From: Halichondria panicea
Taxonomy: Eukaryota; Porifera; Demospongiae; Suberitida; Halichondriidae
Direction of reading: 5' to 3'
Assembly (NCBI RefSeq): GCF_963675165.1
Contig: NC_087385.1
Coordinates: 904,001-968,000 of the forward strand
Length of the DNA stretch: 64,000 bases
Under the pieces are notes generated by a model. The model had not been told where the DNA came from. It did no database searches and was given only the letters and a program-made list of their open reading frames with translations. Shown in pieces: positions 10,435 to 22,690 of the stretch (position 1 is the first letter of the stretch; every line of letters starts with the position of its first letter). A program made the translations under genes and the position numbers.

Positions 10435-13400
10435 ATGGCTGCTTGTGTGGACACCAATGCAGTTGAATTCCAGCAGTTAGTGAGTTGCTATGGTGATGGT
10501 TCACTGACTGACATGTCCTCTTCTGTAGGTTGCTCTCGTTGGTCAAGTGAAACAGAATCTGTGTGAGCTTGGAACGGAATGGAGACAGCTGCAACAAGAT
10601 ATGTCCATCACTCCGGATCAGCCAACTGTCCAAATAGGTACCAGTTAGTGTGTCTACACAGTATCAATTTCACATAACGTCATCACTTGTTTTATTGCAG
10701 TACCTCCTCTGGGGCTACACTAAAAATAATTACAGTTTGCAAATAAAAATTTCATGGTACCGTAAGACCTCGATTTAAGGCGACCCTCCAAATATGCGAC
10801 ACCCAGGAGCTTCAGCAATTTTCTGACCTCTAAAAGTAGCAACAGCTGCGTTGACAATTATTTTTTAATGTCGCGTTCTAAATAGAGGTCAATGTAGCCA
10901 CTCCCTAGCCTCGATTGTAGCCCACTGGAAAATCAGTGTTTCTAAGCGGCCTGAAATCGAGGCAAGTGGACTCTGTAAAGTTACCTCCAATTAGATGCGA
11001 CCCTCTAAATATGCGACACCAGGACTTCAATATAATTTTTCAACCTCCAAAAGAAGCGACCTCTGGCTTCGTAATTATTAAAAAATGTCACTTTAAATCG
11101 AGGTCTTACGGTATGCATTTTTATTTTGTGACATCACCCAGGTAGCACTGTAGTGGTCAGTAAGGCGGAGCTTGACTCGTTGGCCACGGAGACGATGATG
11201 CTCAAAGAGTTCCTACCCAAAGTGCTCAATCCTGACTACCTCTCCACCTTCAGTCAGCTCTCACACGTTGAGCAGGGTGAGTTACCATGGATACCAATAG
11301 ACGGGGAGGTGGGCCACTTGAAGTATCGGAAAAATACCTGTATACAAATGTAAGATATAAATTGTTCTGTGGTAGAACTGACTTTCAGAAATAATTCTTA
11401 TTTTGATAACTGGAATTTATATGATAACTGGGACCTATGAAGCATAATTATTTCTAAAGAGTGAAATGCTGTACCGTATAGCGGGTAGTTTTCGTGGGGT
11501 AAAATATTCGTTATTTTCGTGGGCAGGCTGACCTCCACGAAATTTTATCGTAGGCGTGGCTTATCTGAACGTAGGAATGCCGTGCAGTCACGAGACTAAA
11601 CGAAATTTTTACTCACGAAAACTACCATTTCTCGAGTTGAACGAATTTTTTACCCCACGAAACTTACCCGCTATACGGTAGCTAATTCCTAAGAGTGAAC
11701 ATACTGTTGCCATACACACATGCATGTAGTGTGTTTGTTGTTGACTGGTCCAGAGTTGTGCAGTGTCCTGGAGGAGAGGGAGGGACTGGTTACTCACTGT
11801 GAGCAGCTGGAGAGACGAACAGAGGCCGTGCTCACCGACTATGAGCAGGAGAAGAAAGACAAATTTGCTGCCAAAGTGAGACAGAGGGGTTGTATATAGT
11901 CAGCATCCGTGAGGTCCTGTTCCACTGTTACTGTCTAGTTTGTACATTGGAAGCTCTGTAGACTGTTTTACTCACTTTAGACTACAGGTGATGGAAAAAT
12001 GTGTACACGTGCGTGTGATAGAGAGATACGTAATTAATTTATACTTTCACAGACATGTACATTTTGCATGGTGTATAAAAAATTAATTATCAGTACTTAC
12101 AATTAAGCACATTTTTGCCGGGTAACTCCCAAAGCTGTGTTTCCTCGAGACATCATCTCTTTCGGCAATTTATAACACGCCTAGTCCATGAGCCTCGTGT
12201 AGTACTTGCTAATAACTGACCACACCCAGTAAAAAGAGACTTTCCAATAAAGTTATATGTTAATTCCCTCCCTACACCTCCTGCATTATTATCATTGACC
12301 TTTACTGTGTGTTCATCTCTCCCCCTCTTCCAGTGTGAGGCTATGGAGTTGTCTCAGCAGCTCTCTCAACAGGCTGACTATTGCTCCTCCCTCGGCTCTG
12401 CTTGCTGCACTCTCCTCTGGAGGGTGTCTCGACACGAGGACTGTATACACTCCATTCTCAGTGGGGTACGTTCTGGGGGGAGATGTCTTCTGCGTTATAT
12501 AGATCTATGCCTTGGAATTTGCCAATAGATTATACTTTTAAGTATTGATTTACAAAGTTGTATTTGTGTTACTGCTATTTTCATAGAAAGCCATCGGCAC
12601 ATTGTACAAGCGTTGAAAACCCATTATCTAATTGCTGTTGACAAATTTTCTCCATCCATTGCAGTCTAAAGTGAGTGAGTTTCTGGAGCTGGTGTCCAGC
12701 ACTCTCCAGAGCTTCCTAGCTGCCTACACTGAGGACCTCCCCAGTGAGGAGAGTGACGAGGCTCAGTTCATCCTCGCACTATGTGGCATTGTCACCAGTG
12801 AGTATCACTAATAAGTTATTGCATCATATAGAGCTAGCTCACAACGTCCATTAATTGCATGGTTTAAGCCCCAAGTTCCCCAAACCCCTCTGAAACCACC
12901 TAAAGTTGGTGTTTGGCGCTCTCTGAGATTATAACCGTATAGCGGGGAATTTTTGTGGGGTAAAAAATTCGTTCAACTCGAAAAACGGTGGTTTTCGCGA
13001 GTAAAAATGTCATTGCCTGCACTGCATTCCTACGTTCCAGAAAGCCACGCTTACGCTAAAATTTCGTGGAGGTCAGCTTGCCCACGAATATAACGAAATT
13101 TTACCCCACAAAAATTACCCGCTATACGGTAGTTAAACTTGTAATTTACAGAAAATGTATCTAGCTGCTTGTGTTATTCTGTTACAGTTTCACATTGTAA
13201 GTAACTCCCTCACCCTATGCAGATATAGCTGCCTCTGCGTACGGTCGTGACTACCTCTCAGAGAGTGGGAATGGACGTGTTCTCATAGACATGCTCTGCT
13301 CTGTCCTCTCCACTGCACCCAATACTCAACCATGGTCAGTGAGCTAATACAGTAGTAGAGCTTTAGTTCATCCTTCTGTACTGTGTTACTAGAATGTTTT

Positions 13401-13600
13401 GCGAGTATCAAACATATGCAAACTTTACGAGGGTTGATCAATTTGCAATAAAATCGCAAAAACTAGTAAATACGCACGATCCTTGTTAGAACGCAATAGT
13501 TAGATCGCAAAAGCTCAATTTTTCTGCTGATTTGACTCACTCGCAAAAGTTTTTCACCAGCAAAATTTGTAATACAGTAATGCAAATGTCAAAATTCAAC

Positions 13601-13654
<54 letters not shown>

Positions 13655-14541
13655 CTCTAAAATGAAGGGGCTGATTCTAATGGCTCTGTACAATATCAGG
13701 TACTCAGTTATTAGCAAGACACACATTAAGCACACACACCCATGTGCAGTATCAACCAGAAGGGCCTCCAATACCTCACCTCCAAAGATGAGCTGATGAA
13801 GGTTCTAGCCTGGATGCTACAAGGTACCCAATACCCTCTCACCATTGTCTTTTATTTGTATAACCTTACCTCATGCAGGTGGAATGGATTCAACCAACAA
13901 GCTACACTGTTTGAAGTAAGTAATGTAGGTACCTCCATGCGTGGTGTCGTGATGCATGGTGATTCTGGCAGTGTACAGCTAGACAAAGTGTATATAGCTT
14001 GAGTGTGCATAATTATTGTTAGACTATGTGGTACAATGATGGTACACAACTGCAGACTCTTACAGTCGCTCATCCTTGAGCCCCAGAGTTCAGAGGTCGT
14101 GCACCAGGCCCTGGAAGCTGTTCCAATGCAGCTACTCCAGAAGCTTTCCTCAGACATCAACACAGAGGTGTGTACATGCACTATGCACTATGCACTGTGG
14201 GGTAACTACTGAGCAGTGATGTACCCAGAATTTAGTCTACATGTAGGTGATTATTAATGTGTCTAATGGTGGTTAGTACCAACCGCCATTAACAGTGTGG
14301 GAATATCCTGGACTATGTATTTAGGTTTCCTCTCCCCAAGTTCATTGAAATGTGAACACCCAACATCTGTCAATGCACGCACATGTATCTACATATATAC
14401 CACCGCTGAGAGTACTATAACTATTTGCAAATGCCTTCATGTGATATTTAAGTTATCACACCAATGTACTCCATGCAGGTTCAAGAAGCAGCACTGGAGC
14501 TCATGTCCGACCTCTCATCTCTCCAGAACACGCCCCACTAG
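10435..14541 (+). CDS. HSF2BP: HSF2-binding protein / MEILB2 homologue
   Basis: In vertebrates this is a meiotic factor that brings BRCA2 to recombination sites. Twelve exons keep frame: 10435-10479, 10529-10637, 11142-11276, 11754-11875, 12334-12465, 12665-12797, 13223-13334, 13655-13699, 13750-13823, 13879-13915, 14056-14167 and 14479-14541, giving 372 residues (human 334). An N-terminal coiled coil (LATETMMLKEFLPKVLN, then EQEKKDKFAAKCEAMELSQQ) leads into an armadillo-like region with clear matches to the human protein: QQADYCSSLGSACCTLLW, ESDEAQFILALCGIVTN, LILMALYNISINQKGLQYL and LLQSLILEPQ. The start is the first ATG of the first exon that joins in frame; exon 1 (15 codons) is the least certain. 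Three MITEs sit in its introns. It is divergent from VIRMA and convergent with the phospholipase gene (stops 237 bp apart). Confidence 0.92.
10760..11111. mobile_element. 352-bp MITE, TA-flanked, CCGTAAGACCTCGATTTAA termini
   Basis: Inverted termini CCGTAAGACCTCGATTTAA are present at both ends and TA flanks both sides (10758-10759, 11112-11113). The inside carries two related copies of a segment with AAATATGCGACACC. No coding capacity is seen. It lies in HSF2BP intron 2 and ends 30 bp before exon 3. Confidence 0.88.
11474..11678. mobile_element. 205-bp MITE, CCGTATAGCGGG family
   Basis: Ends in CCGTATAGCGGGTAG and its inverted copy, with TTTTCGTGGGGTAAAA just inside, flanked by TA. It lies in HSF2BP intron 3. 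The interior resembles the copy at 12935-13129 in inverted order and differs from the 42155-42360 type. Confidence 0.9.
12935..13129. mobile_element. 195-bp MITE, CCGTATAGCGGG family
   Basis: Same termini as 11474-11678, interior in the opposite orientation (GGAGGTCAGCTTGCCCACGA versus its inverse). It lies in HSF2BP intron 6. Confidence 0.88.
13603..13654 (+). repeat. (CA)n running into an HSF2BP splice acceptor
   Basis: An uninterrupted CA run of about 50 bp whose last CAG is the acceptor of the exon starting at 13655. No pyrimidine tract lies between them. Confidence 0.95.
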
Positions 14542-14777
14542 CTACCAACCAACCATAGACTGACTGCATTCCAATCAAACTGTCATTTTGATCCCTCATA
14601 ATCAGCTCTACACTTATGTCTTATGATTATACATGTACCTTGCAATACAATTCTGATTATTATATCATTCTGTATGTTGTAATAAGTGTAGAAATAATTA
14701 TTTCTGAAAAGAAAAAAAAACAGTTTGATAAAGTCCATTGGTCCATTCACACATGCACACACAGATGCATGAGACAC

Positions 14778-16777
14778 TCACTGAGTGCCGTACACAACCT
14801 CATCTACCATGTTGATCACTTCTTGGTTCTTGGCCATAGAGACATGCTCAACATTTAAGACCTGTCGAGAGTAGACAGGGTACGTTTGCTTGGTCTTCCA
14901 TTGCTCACAGCTTTTGAGTGAGTTGATGTTGACAGTGCCATCTCCATCCCCATATACCACCCTGGGGTCAGTGTCAGGGAACTGGCCTGGCCCATATATG
15001 AATGTGAGGGGTGTGTTCACTTGGCCCCCGTATATGCAGTGAAGGGTGACGTTGGGAGGTGTTAGGCCAGCTGTGTGGGTGGGTGTGTGTGTGTGTACGG
15101 GGGAGGGGATGTATAAATGCATGCGTACAATTTTGATGAGGCAAAGTGGGTCAATTCTTCAATTGTGAGTGGCTGAATGCTCTAAGTGAGTGTTATACAC
15201 GGTACATCAAAGCCTTCCATTGTGTGGCATACTATACATGTACACTAGACTATAGAATTACAGCAAGATAGGACAACAATATACACAGTCTAATTATACC
15301 TGTCAAGTTCATGACCTCCAGATACATCTCATAGCCACGAGGATAGCCCATATCTGTAAACAACTCTTTGTAATCCCAGGCCGAATAATTCTTCTCATCC
15401 GTCACCACCAGAACATCATCTTTGGGCCATACATCAGAGGGGTTGGGCAACAACCACGCTGTACTCGGGCTCGTTCGTTGGCCGGCTCGGTCCCAAATAT
15501 CTTTATCAATAATAATATTTTCGTTGTCTCCAGAAGCGAATGCCTTCACAGATTTAGCCACTCCTTGCCAAGCTCCAGCTATTGAGATGTAGCTACGAAT
15601 GTACATGTCTTTCCAGCTCTGGTCCACAACTTTGTTGAGAAAGTAGAGGCTCGTGATTGCGCCCATACTGTGTACGACAAGGACAATTTTCTGGTTCCCG
15701 TTAATAGTGTATGTTTTCTCAATGAGGGTCTTTAGATTGGAATAGTAGCCGCTGTCCAAATGTTGAACTGCAAGGAAAAATAATTTTAGTGATTAGAATT
15801 TTCACTTCAATAGGGCACTTCACATGAGAAGCCACAAAAGCATTCTTTGCATGTAATTCGATACTTCCTACAATGCCTACTAGGAACTGATGATTCTAAA
15901 GCACCATCATATACTTACTAGGTGACACTCTCCAGTCATATGGTGCTCCCACAATGTCCTTGCCACGTGTGTACCCTTTGCCCACAAAGTAATCAACCAT
16001 TGCGTGGAAGTACAGAGTCGCATCGTAGAACTTTGTGCTTGGATCGAGATATTCAATACTGCTTGTCATTCCAAAACCAGGTATCCGGGTCTCCACACCA
16101 TCGTTGTCAGAGTACTTGCCAGTCTTGGGGTCGAACTTAAGCCTACAAAATAATACATGTATAATTATAGTGACTACTATTATGTTCTCAGTTTTGTTGT
16201 AGAATATCAGCACATTCATTGTGTTATTCGTAAGTCCCTAACAGACTAACGATAATGAAGTGTGATTTAGCAATAAACACGTTTCTATACGTGTACGTAC
16301 GTGTAGCTAGATCAGCCATAACGATTTAATAACAGTAAGCTAAGAGAGCTCAAAACTCCTCAGAGCTTAAACCTCGATACAGGATAGCAGAAGAATAGCA
16401 ATAGCAGCAGCCGTTTATATTAAACAGAAGATGTTTAATACCAGATAACCCAAACACAAACACACCCACACACGTACTTGAGGTTATCGCTGAGACAGTC
16501 AATCTTCTCAGGGAGGAGTAACTCAACACTCAGCCATAGTATGGACCAATCAGACACCTTACGACAGAAAAAATTCGGCACAGATGTCTTGTTTAATCTG
16601 CCTTCTATCTGGTTTCCAAGGAGACCAGGAACTACAGAGGGAATACAAAACATGATAGGGCATGTATGTGCATGTTTAGATCATACCTATAACAATGGGA
16701 GAAGCTGGGGCACACTCCATGGAAGATATGAGTAGGGCTATAAATAGACTGGTTAGAAAAGTTATTTTTTGCTCCAT
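14778..16777 (-). CDS. PLA2G15: Lysosomal phospholipase A2 / LCAT-family acyltransferase
   Basis: A secreted or lysosomal alpha/beta hydrolase that deacylates phospholipids and can transfer the acyl chain. Five exons: 16777-16687, 16631-16478, 16142-15919, 15767-15300 and 15070-14778; 409 residues (human PLA2G15 412). A hydrophobic leader (MEQKITFLTSLFIALLISS) is a signal peptide, followed by the family block VPGLLGNQIEG. VGAPYDWR-type and HSMG motifs are present (KDIVGAPYDWR and VVHSMGAITSLYFL, nucleophile Ser), as is the acidic segment YGDGDGTVN with the likely Asp and VEHVSM with the likely His. PLA2G15 is a better fit than plasma LCAT by length and motifs, but orthology was not tested. 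Head-to-head with DGCR6. Confidence 0.88.
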
Positions 16778-17304
16778 ATTGAGACTTGAGCGTCTGTGCT
16801 TGATACACCAGGATCCAGCTGGTCACGTACAGGTAGCTAGCTTCTTATACAGTTCTTATACTATGTAGTTCCTTTATTGTCTTGTATTGTTACTTGACCT
16901 CCTGATCCTTTGCATTGTGAAAAAAACCCACATCCAAAATCAGCCGAGTTCCATCAAAAAGCAATAGTTCCATTAACGATCTTTACTGGAACGTTTAGTG
17001 GACAGATGTTGACTGACTCGGGGTTGGGCCGCGGATTAGAAACGCATTGAGACGACCTTTACCATTTCATGTCAGAATCAGAGGTACCCGGTACACGGCC
17101 CAGACTCCCAGTACAGTACAGTACCAGTGTAGCTTCCCAACTGAGTGAACAGGTAAGCGGTTTAATGCTATACACCATTGTCATTTGACTTAGCCTTAGG
17201 CTTAGGGCTTCAAGTTTTCGAATTTCAGTCAGTACAACATGAACATCGACATCCCATTGAAACGTACATATTCATGCACACATGCACCTCCCAACAGGAG
17301 TGCC
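16778..17304. promoter_or_regulatory. Divergent promoter interval, phospholipase / DGCR6, with DGCR6 5'UTR intron
   Basis: Separates the two start codons. It contains a probable DGCR6 leader exon ending at the donor ACAG|GTAAGC (17152/17153), with the matching acceptor CCCAACAG ending at 17297, seven bases before the ATG. No TATA box is evident. Confidence 0.55.
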
Positions 17305-17913
17305 ATGTCATCAGAAGCTCTCCCACAAGGCTATGACTTTGGCCCACCTCTAGGCACCACATCAGAAGAGACGAGATACTTGTACGGTGTGTTTTACAAG
17401 AAACTCTGTCAGTATCGTACACAACTACCACCGCCCTTGCAACAGAAAATGACAGACACACACATTAAGGGACTAGCTGACGCTCTGCTTGACGGAACAG
17501 TGTTCGAAATTGTCAAAGAATTGGAAGATATTCAACAATTTAATGAGAGTACCCTGCTCAATAATCGAGTTACAGTCGTTAGCGCACACAAGACACAAAA
17601 AATGGCACTGGCAAAGAAATACAAGGAAGAACTGGCCAGTGTCAAGCAGCACAACCTTCCCTTGGCCAAGAAAAGGCACGAAAAGGAAGAAGCTGAATTA
17701 CACTTAAAACTGAAAGAGGAGCTGAAATCGATGGATCAGAAGATTATTCTGGAATTGGACCAGCTAGTGACTGATCAACAGTCCACCATGCAGCAAGCAG
17801 ATATCCCCATGTTCAGTGTGACTAATAACCCAACAGAGATACAGTTGCAGATGCACATACTGAAATTCATTCAAAGACTTTCTGAACTCCCCCCAACCAC
17901 CACAAGCCACTAA
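17305..17913 (+). CDS. DGCR6: DGCR6 / gonadal (gdl) family protein
   Basis: Homologue of the human DiGeorge critical region 6 proteins and fly gdl; molecular role poorly defined. A single coding exon of 202 residues (human 220). Family blocks are clear: LADALLDGTVFEIVKELEDI, KQHNLPLAKKRHEKE, MDQKIILELDQLVTDQQST and VTNNPTEIQLQMHILKFIQRL. The middle is a charged coiled coil (about residues 85-160). I chose MSSEALPQ at 17305 instead of the in-frame ATG at 17239, because a good 3' splice site lies between them and the upstream codons look like leader intron. The stop is 220 bp from the convergent stop of the next gene. Confidence 0.92.
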   Translation: MSSEALPQGYDFGPPLGTTSEETRYLYGVFYKKLCQYRTQLPPPLQQKMTDTHIKGLADALLDGTVFEIVKELEDIQQFNESTLLNNRVTVVSAHKTQKMALAKKYKEELASVKQHNLPLAKKRHEKEEAELHLKLKEELKSMDQKIILELDQLVTDQQSTMQQADIPMFSVTNNPTEIQLQMHILKFIQRLSELPPTTTSH

Positions 17914-17971
17914 TTTGTGTATACTTTGCGAGACTTTCCCAGTAAATCTCTTTGGTTGTTGTTTTCATCTG

Positions 17972-17977
17972 TTTATT
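17972..17977 (-). promoter_or_regulatory. Poly(A) signal for the PLC-gamma-like gene
   Basis: AATAAA on the minus strand, about 156 bp past the stop at 18133. It lies only 59 bp beyond the DGCR6 stop, so the two 3' UTRs overlap or nearly touch. Confidence 0.5.
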
Positions 17978-18051
17978 CAACATTTTCAATATTAATATAG
18001 TTTCTCATAATAATAATAATTTAACCAGCCTCAAAGGCTTCACACACAAAC

Positions 18052-18054
<3 letters not shown>

Positions 18055-18088
<34 letters not shown>
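18055..18088. repeat. (CA)n microsatellite between convergent 3' ends
   Basis: A short CA run in the DGCR6 / PLC-gamma-like intergenic spacer. Confidence 0.95.
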
Positions 18089-18090
<2 letters not shown>

Positions 18091-18132
18091 TTGGAATGAA
18101 AAATGATAAAGCTGTATAATTGTTTTGTGACC

Positions 18133-21100
18133 TCAAGAGATCACACAGCCTCTGAATTTAGACTGTTTGCATTGTTTGCTCGAGTCCATTTGAGACTTGG
18201 GTAAGCATTTGTGGCTTTGAAATAGTTGATACCAGGCCTCAAGGTCCTGTAGGGGAACAAGGGGAATCATGGTCAATGAGGTTGAACTTGTAAAATGAAT
18301 ATAATTATTGTAATTAAGTGCTGGAATTTCACTACATAATTCTACACACACTTGCTAATTGAATACAAAGTACAAAATTATAACACTTTCTAATGATTTC
18401 ACTGTTACATAGCATCTCGGTAACTTAATTGAAAGTTATATAATAGAGGCAGCCACTACATACACACGCCCAGGCCAGTAGTAGCCAACTGAAGGCATGC
18501 AATAAGGAAGAGAGGAGGAAACGCATCGGCTTTGAAACATGATCAGGTTTCAGGTCGGGTAAACAACTCTATACGCTGGTAATTGGTAATTCCCAGCAAA
18601 GAGTTGTTAGACAACTAGAGGAAAGAAACTGATGCCCTAAACAATAGCCCTTGCTACAACCCCATCAGTGTTGCACAGACTAGCTATAGATACATGCAAG
18701 GGTCTTTTTTTATCGTAATTGATGCACTATCAGGAAATGCACTACATTAGTGGGTATGTCAACAAGGATGAAGTACTGACAATCCAGTCAATGGACGTAC
18801 CTCAGTAGTGCAGCATGATAGTTTGTAGCTTCTGAAGTTCTTGAGAATTGGATTGACCGGATGAACGTGAATGGTGGTAGACAAGTTGTCCTCTTGTGTG
18901 AAATTTACTTCGTAGTCTGTTTGTAGATTTAATTGGACGGGTCTATTTAGCTCGGGGTGGGTGTGGTCAGCTGACATTAATCGCTGTGAATATAATGTGT
19001 GTATAGTGTGTATAGTGTAGTGTACTGGTAAACATCACATACACATAATATAATCATATTCATAGTTCCAGGAATCAGTGGTTAAACTATCCATTCTGGG
19101 AAACTTCCACCACCCCACTGTATATAATTTCAATGTTATGCATAGACAGTGTATTAGTCACAGCATACCAAACCTTTCCCTCCAGTGTCAACAAACACAA
19201 CTATATAGACAACACACTAGCAAATGGCTCACCACTTCATTTAGATACATCAGTTCTTCTTTTCTGAGTAGCTGAACACACTCTCTCTTGAAGAACTTTT
19301 GTTTGTCTCCTCTGTGATCTCCTATACACCAGTCGGCTGTTTTTTGTTGAATGTTTGTGATGAATGATCCTCGAGCGAATTCAAGTTCACTCTGACCCCT
19401 ATCTCCGTGCGAGTCTTTCAGTGCTATGCCATAGCTTGTGTAGACAGGCTACAGAGGGAGGAATATATAAAAGTGTTTCGGCACGTTTGGTAGACTAGGT
19501 TTGCATGATCTAATGAGAGTTTCTAGCAACAATCACACAATCAGATCTTCATCTACCTAGTCAATTGTTGCCTATAGCAATCCCTGGCTGGAACACTTTT
19601 AATGCTGCTACATTCCACTAATGTTACCAAGCCAACAGTTGGCATTGTCCTGCACAGACTAAGAATAGCAGCCAAACCTCTACACAAACCACTGCAACAC
19701 ACCCAAGTCTGGGGCTCTAGGAAACAGCTGCTGAGGGCTATCAAAACGCCTAGACAAAGCTAACCACGAGGCGACAAGAATTCTATTATTCCATACTAGT
19801 ATGTGTGAAATCATTGTATTGTACTTACATCTCTATCTGGGACGGGGTGCTTGAGTACAGTGTTGCCATTGATCGGGTTCTCCATGAAATAGTGAATGAC
19901 TTTGTACAGGACTTGAGAGGTGATGTTGTTCAGAGTAAAGCCTGGGTTAGGTCTCTGTGTGGCCACGATCAAGTTATGATGGATACTACCCTCAGACCTA
20001 GAGAAGTAGACACAGAGAGATGCATTAGATAGATACTCGATCTGCACACAGTAGCAACTTTCAAGCATATTACAGACATGAATTCGTTAACACTGTGTGG
20101 GTGTGTATTGTGAAAACAGTGTCAGCATTTCTAAGAAGCCTTCTACTAGCGATGCATGAATAATGTATTGCTTTCAGTATGCACGCACCTATACGCCACA
20201 ATATAGGGTGCATGTTCAGATTGTGTTCGGTAGACAAAGAAGGCCCCGTCTCTGTGTTCTTTCCGTAGTATCTGTTCCGCTTGAGACAACGATTTGACTC
20301 CTCTGTGTAACCACGACATATTAGGCTGCAAGAGAATGAAACATAATTATAATTATAGCTCATGAATCTACTCACGTATGTCACAATAGCTATCATTACG
20401 CTTGTGAAATTAATGCTCTGTGTGAATGTCCAAACTAGAACGATGGAGTAAGGTCAATTAGCTCTGACTCTATAATTAATTGCTCTATAATTAATTGCAT
20501 GCCAGAGTTCTGTTTGAAGAATTAACAGTAAGTATAGCTAAATAGATAGAATCTGACATGCAGACCCAGTCACCTAGGTGTAGGCAATAGTACACAGCTC
20601 CACATTCACAGCATACAAGGATATAAGATGACCCCACCCACTTACCTGTGGTGGGTATTGGCCGAGTTTGATATCAAATGTATGATTTTGAATGAGTGCT
20701 TTCTTTTGTGCTTCGTCTATAAGTTCACTGAGTGAGCTAAAGAATGGTCCATTGGGTGTGATGTTGTAGATCACCCCCGTCACTGGGTCACGTTTGCTCT
20801 CAATCACGACATGTTTCACACGACACTCGTGCCTGTGAGTAAGTGGCAAGGTGGATACTTATTATAATCTTATTTTAGCATATATCATACAACAGCTAAC
20901 AAGTATAGGAAGCAAACAGAATCACATTATGGGAGGCACTAGCCTCCAAAGGGAATCCACTACTATCATTCTTCCAGGAATAGTACTTATAGGAAGCAGG
21001 AAATTTGAACATGACCTCATATACACATTCCACTAGCTAGGAGATCTGCTCACTCTAGCAGACAGACATTTATAAACAGATGACACTCACATGAAAGAAA

Positions 21101-22146
21101 TGGCAAACTTTCCACTGTAACTCTCGCTTGTTCTCACAATAAAGGAGCCTTGACCACCTTTAAAATCTTGCAAGATGACACGAGCTTCTCTCCTAGTTAG
21201 ACTGCCATGGTACCATCTATTGGTTGAGGTGGTGGGAACGTGTTAAATAACTTGTTATCTATGAATGGACATGTGTCTATAGCAATTTAACATGAAAGAG
21301 AGAGTGTTTTCTCTAGTAAACATCGTAACGTGGTCTTTGGACGCAAATGTTATGCATTTTGGCAGACAACAAGCAAAGTTTGGATTGAATGCCCCCTAAT
21401 TGCCAAACAAGGCTGTACAGTCACTAAACACATACATGTACATACCTCTGTGTTAGATGCTCCAACTGCTTTGGGTTCACCTAAGTAGGAAACGAAGAGG
21501 AAATTTGTAACTTGCAGGAGGAAAGATGAATAATGCAGATTCATTGCATGCTTGACTGACTGACTACCCTTTCACTAACAAGCTAGTTATACTGCAGTTT
21601 CTTACCTCTAGTTTAAGGTCTTCATACTCTGTTATATTGAGACAAGGTGCATTGAAGGATACTAAACTTTCGTGCCATTTCTGCAGGGAAAAAACACAGC
21701 AAGCAATGATTTACACAATCATGACAGATCGAGTTACCTAATAGGAGTGCGTGTATTCATCAACTCCTCTCGATATTAATCAATAAAGTATCAACAACTT
21801 AAGCTATTAGTGGGAAATGAAATACGATATCTGTTTGCATACAGATACAAGGAAAGCCTTTGTTGGTGGCTATTACACTGCTGTGTCACTGCAACATCAG
21901 ATACTATTGAGTATTTTGTATTTGCACTATCTTGTTGCTAATGAACATTTTTGGCAAAGCAAATTTGTTCTCTATTCAACTCAGCCATTAATTACTTGAC
22001 TGTTTGTATTCACGCACCTCGTATTTAGGACTCCACACGAACATAGCTTGCTCCTTTTGTACAGAGTCGGAGCCATCTTCAGATTTATTTGATTCTCTGT
22101 CAGATTCTATTACCGTCTCCATTATACTGTGTTCGTACTGCAACAT
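18133..22146 (-). CDS. PLC-gamma-derived SH2-SH2-SH3 protein without catalytic domain
   Basis: Ten exons keep frame: 22146-22018, 21680-21606, 21480-21446, 21216-21091, 20832-20646, 20325-20189, 19997-19829, 19448-19233, 18983-18801 and 18246-18133; 456 residues. First SH2 (about residues 79-166): RWYHGSLTRREARVIL and SFIVRTSES with intact FLVR arginine. Second SH2 (from about 187): WLHRGVKSLSQAEQIL and RDGAFFVYRT, where Tyr replaces the FLVR arginine. A degenerate SH3 follows (ALKDSHGDRGQSELEF, DWCIGDHRG), then a segment ending DLEAWYQLFQSH that fits the second half of the split PH domain. This order is the PLC-gamma regulatory insert, but neither the X nor the Y half of the catalytic barrel is encoded: DGCR6 lies just downstream and the hydrolase gene just upstream. 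A further open exon at 22569-22463 has no ATG and may be leader. Probably an adaptor; function unknown. Confidence 0.8.
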
Positions 22147-22690
22147 CTGAGCAAAGAGAGTACACACATATCAATTTCAATTGTTATAGCTCTTGTAATC
22201 TATTATATCTCTCCATGCACTATTTATAAATAACCTGCATGACTCGACTATAAAGTGGATATGTTATGTACTAGATTGAGTTTTCAGCTCATACAGATAT
22301 AGATCTAGCTAATGCATTAATAGGCCACCAGCTATAGAAAGGTTAAGGTATTGGAGTTGCACTCAACCAGAGTCTGCAAACTAAGCTAGAGAATCCACAT
22401 GCATGCATACTGCACTAGTACTTGAACCAGCTAACACTGAATGAGCGGTACAGGACTATTACCTTGGTGGCTTGGGCTTGAAACTGATGTTCTCAGTATA
22501 AATTGACTCTTCAAGAACGACACTAGCAAGAGCTGGAAATTTCTTCTGTAGTGCTCCTGCTGCTTTATACTAGAGCAACTGTGTTATCATTATCCCGTTC
22601 CAGGAACCACTTGCTGGGGAAATACCTCACCGCAGTCTAAATTGACTTTCTAATGATATTCATGATGTTGACATCACACAATGCAACAAG

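Noticed and set aside
17239-17304. Earlier in-frame ATG for DGCR6
   Set aside because: The sequence between includes a splice acceptor (CCCAACAG) and does not resemble the family N-terminus.
22463-22569. Open exon upstream of the PLC-gamma-like start
   Set aside because: It has no ATG, a stop lies directly upstream in frame, and the next exon opens with ATG; kept only as a possible leader exon.
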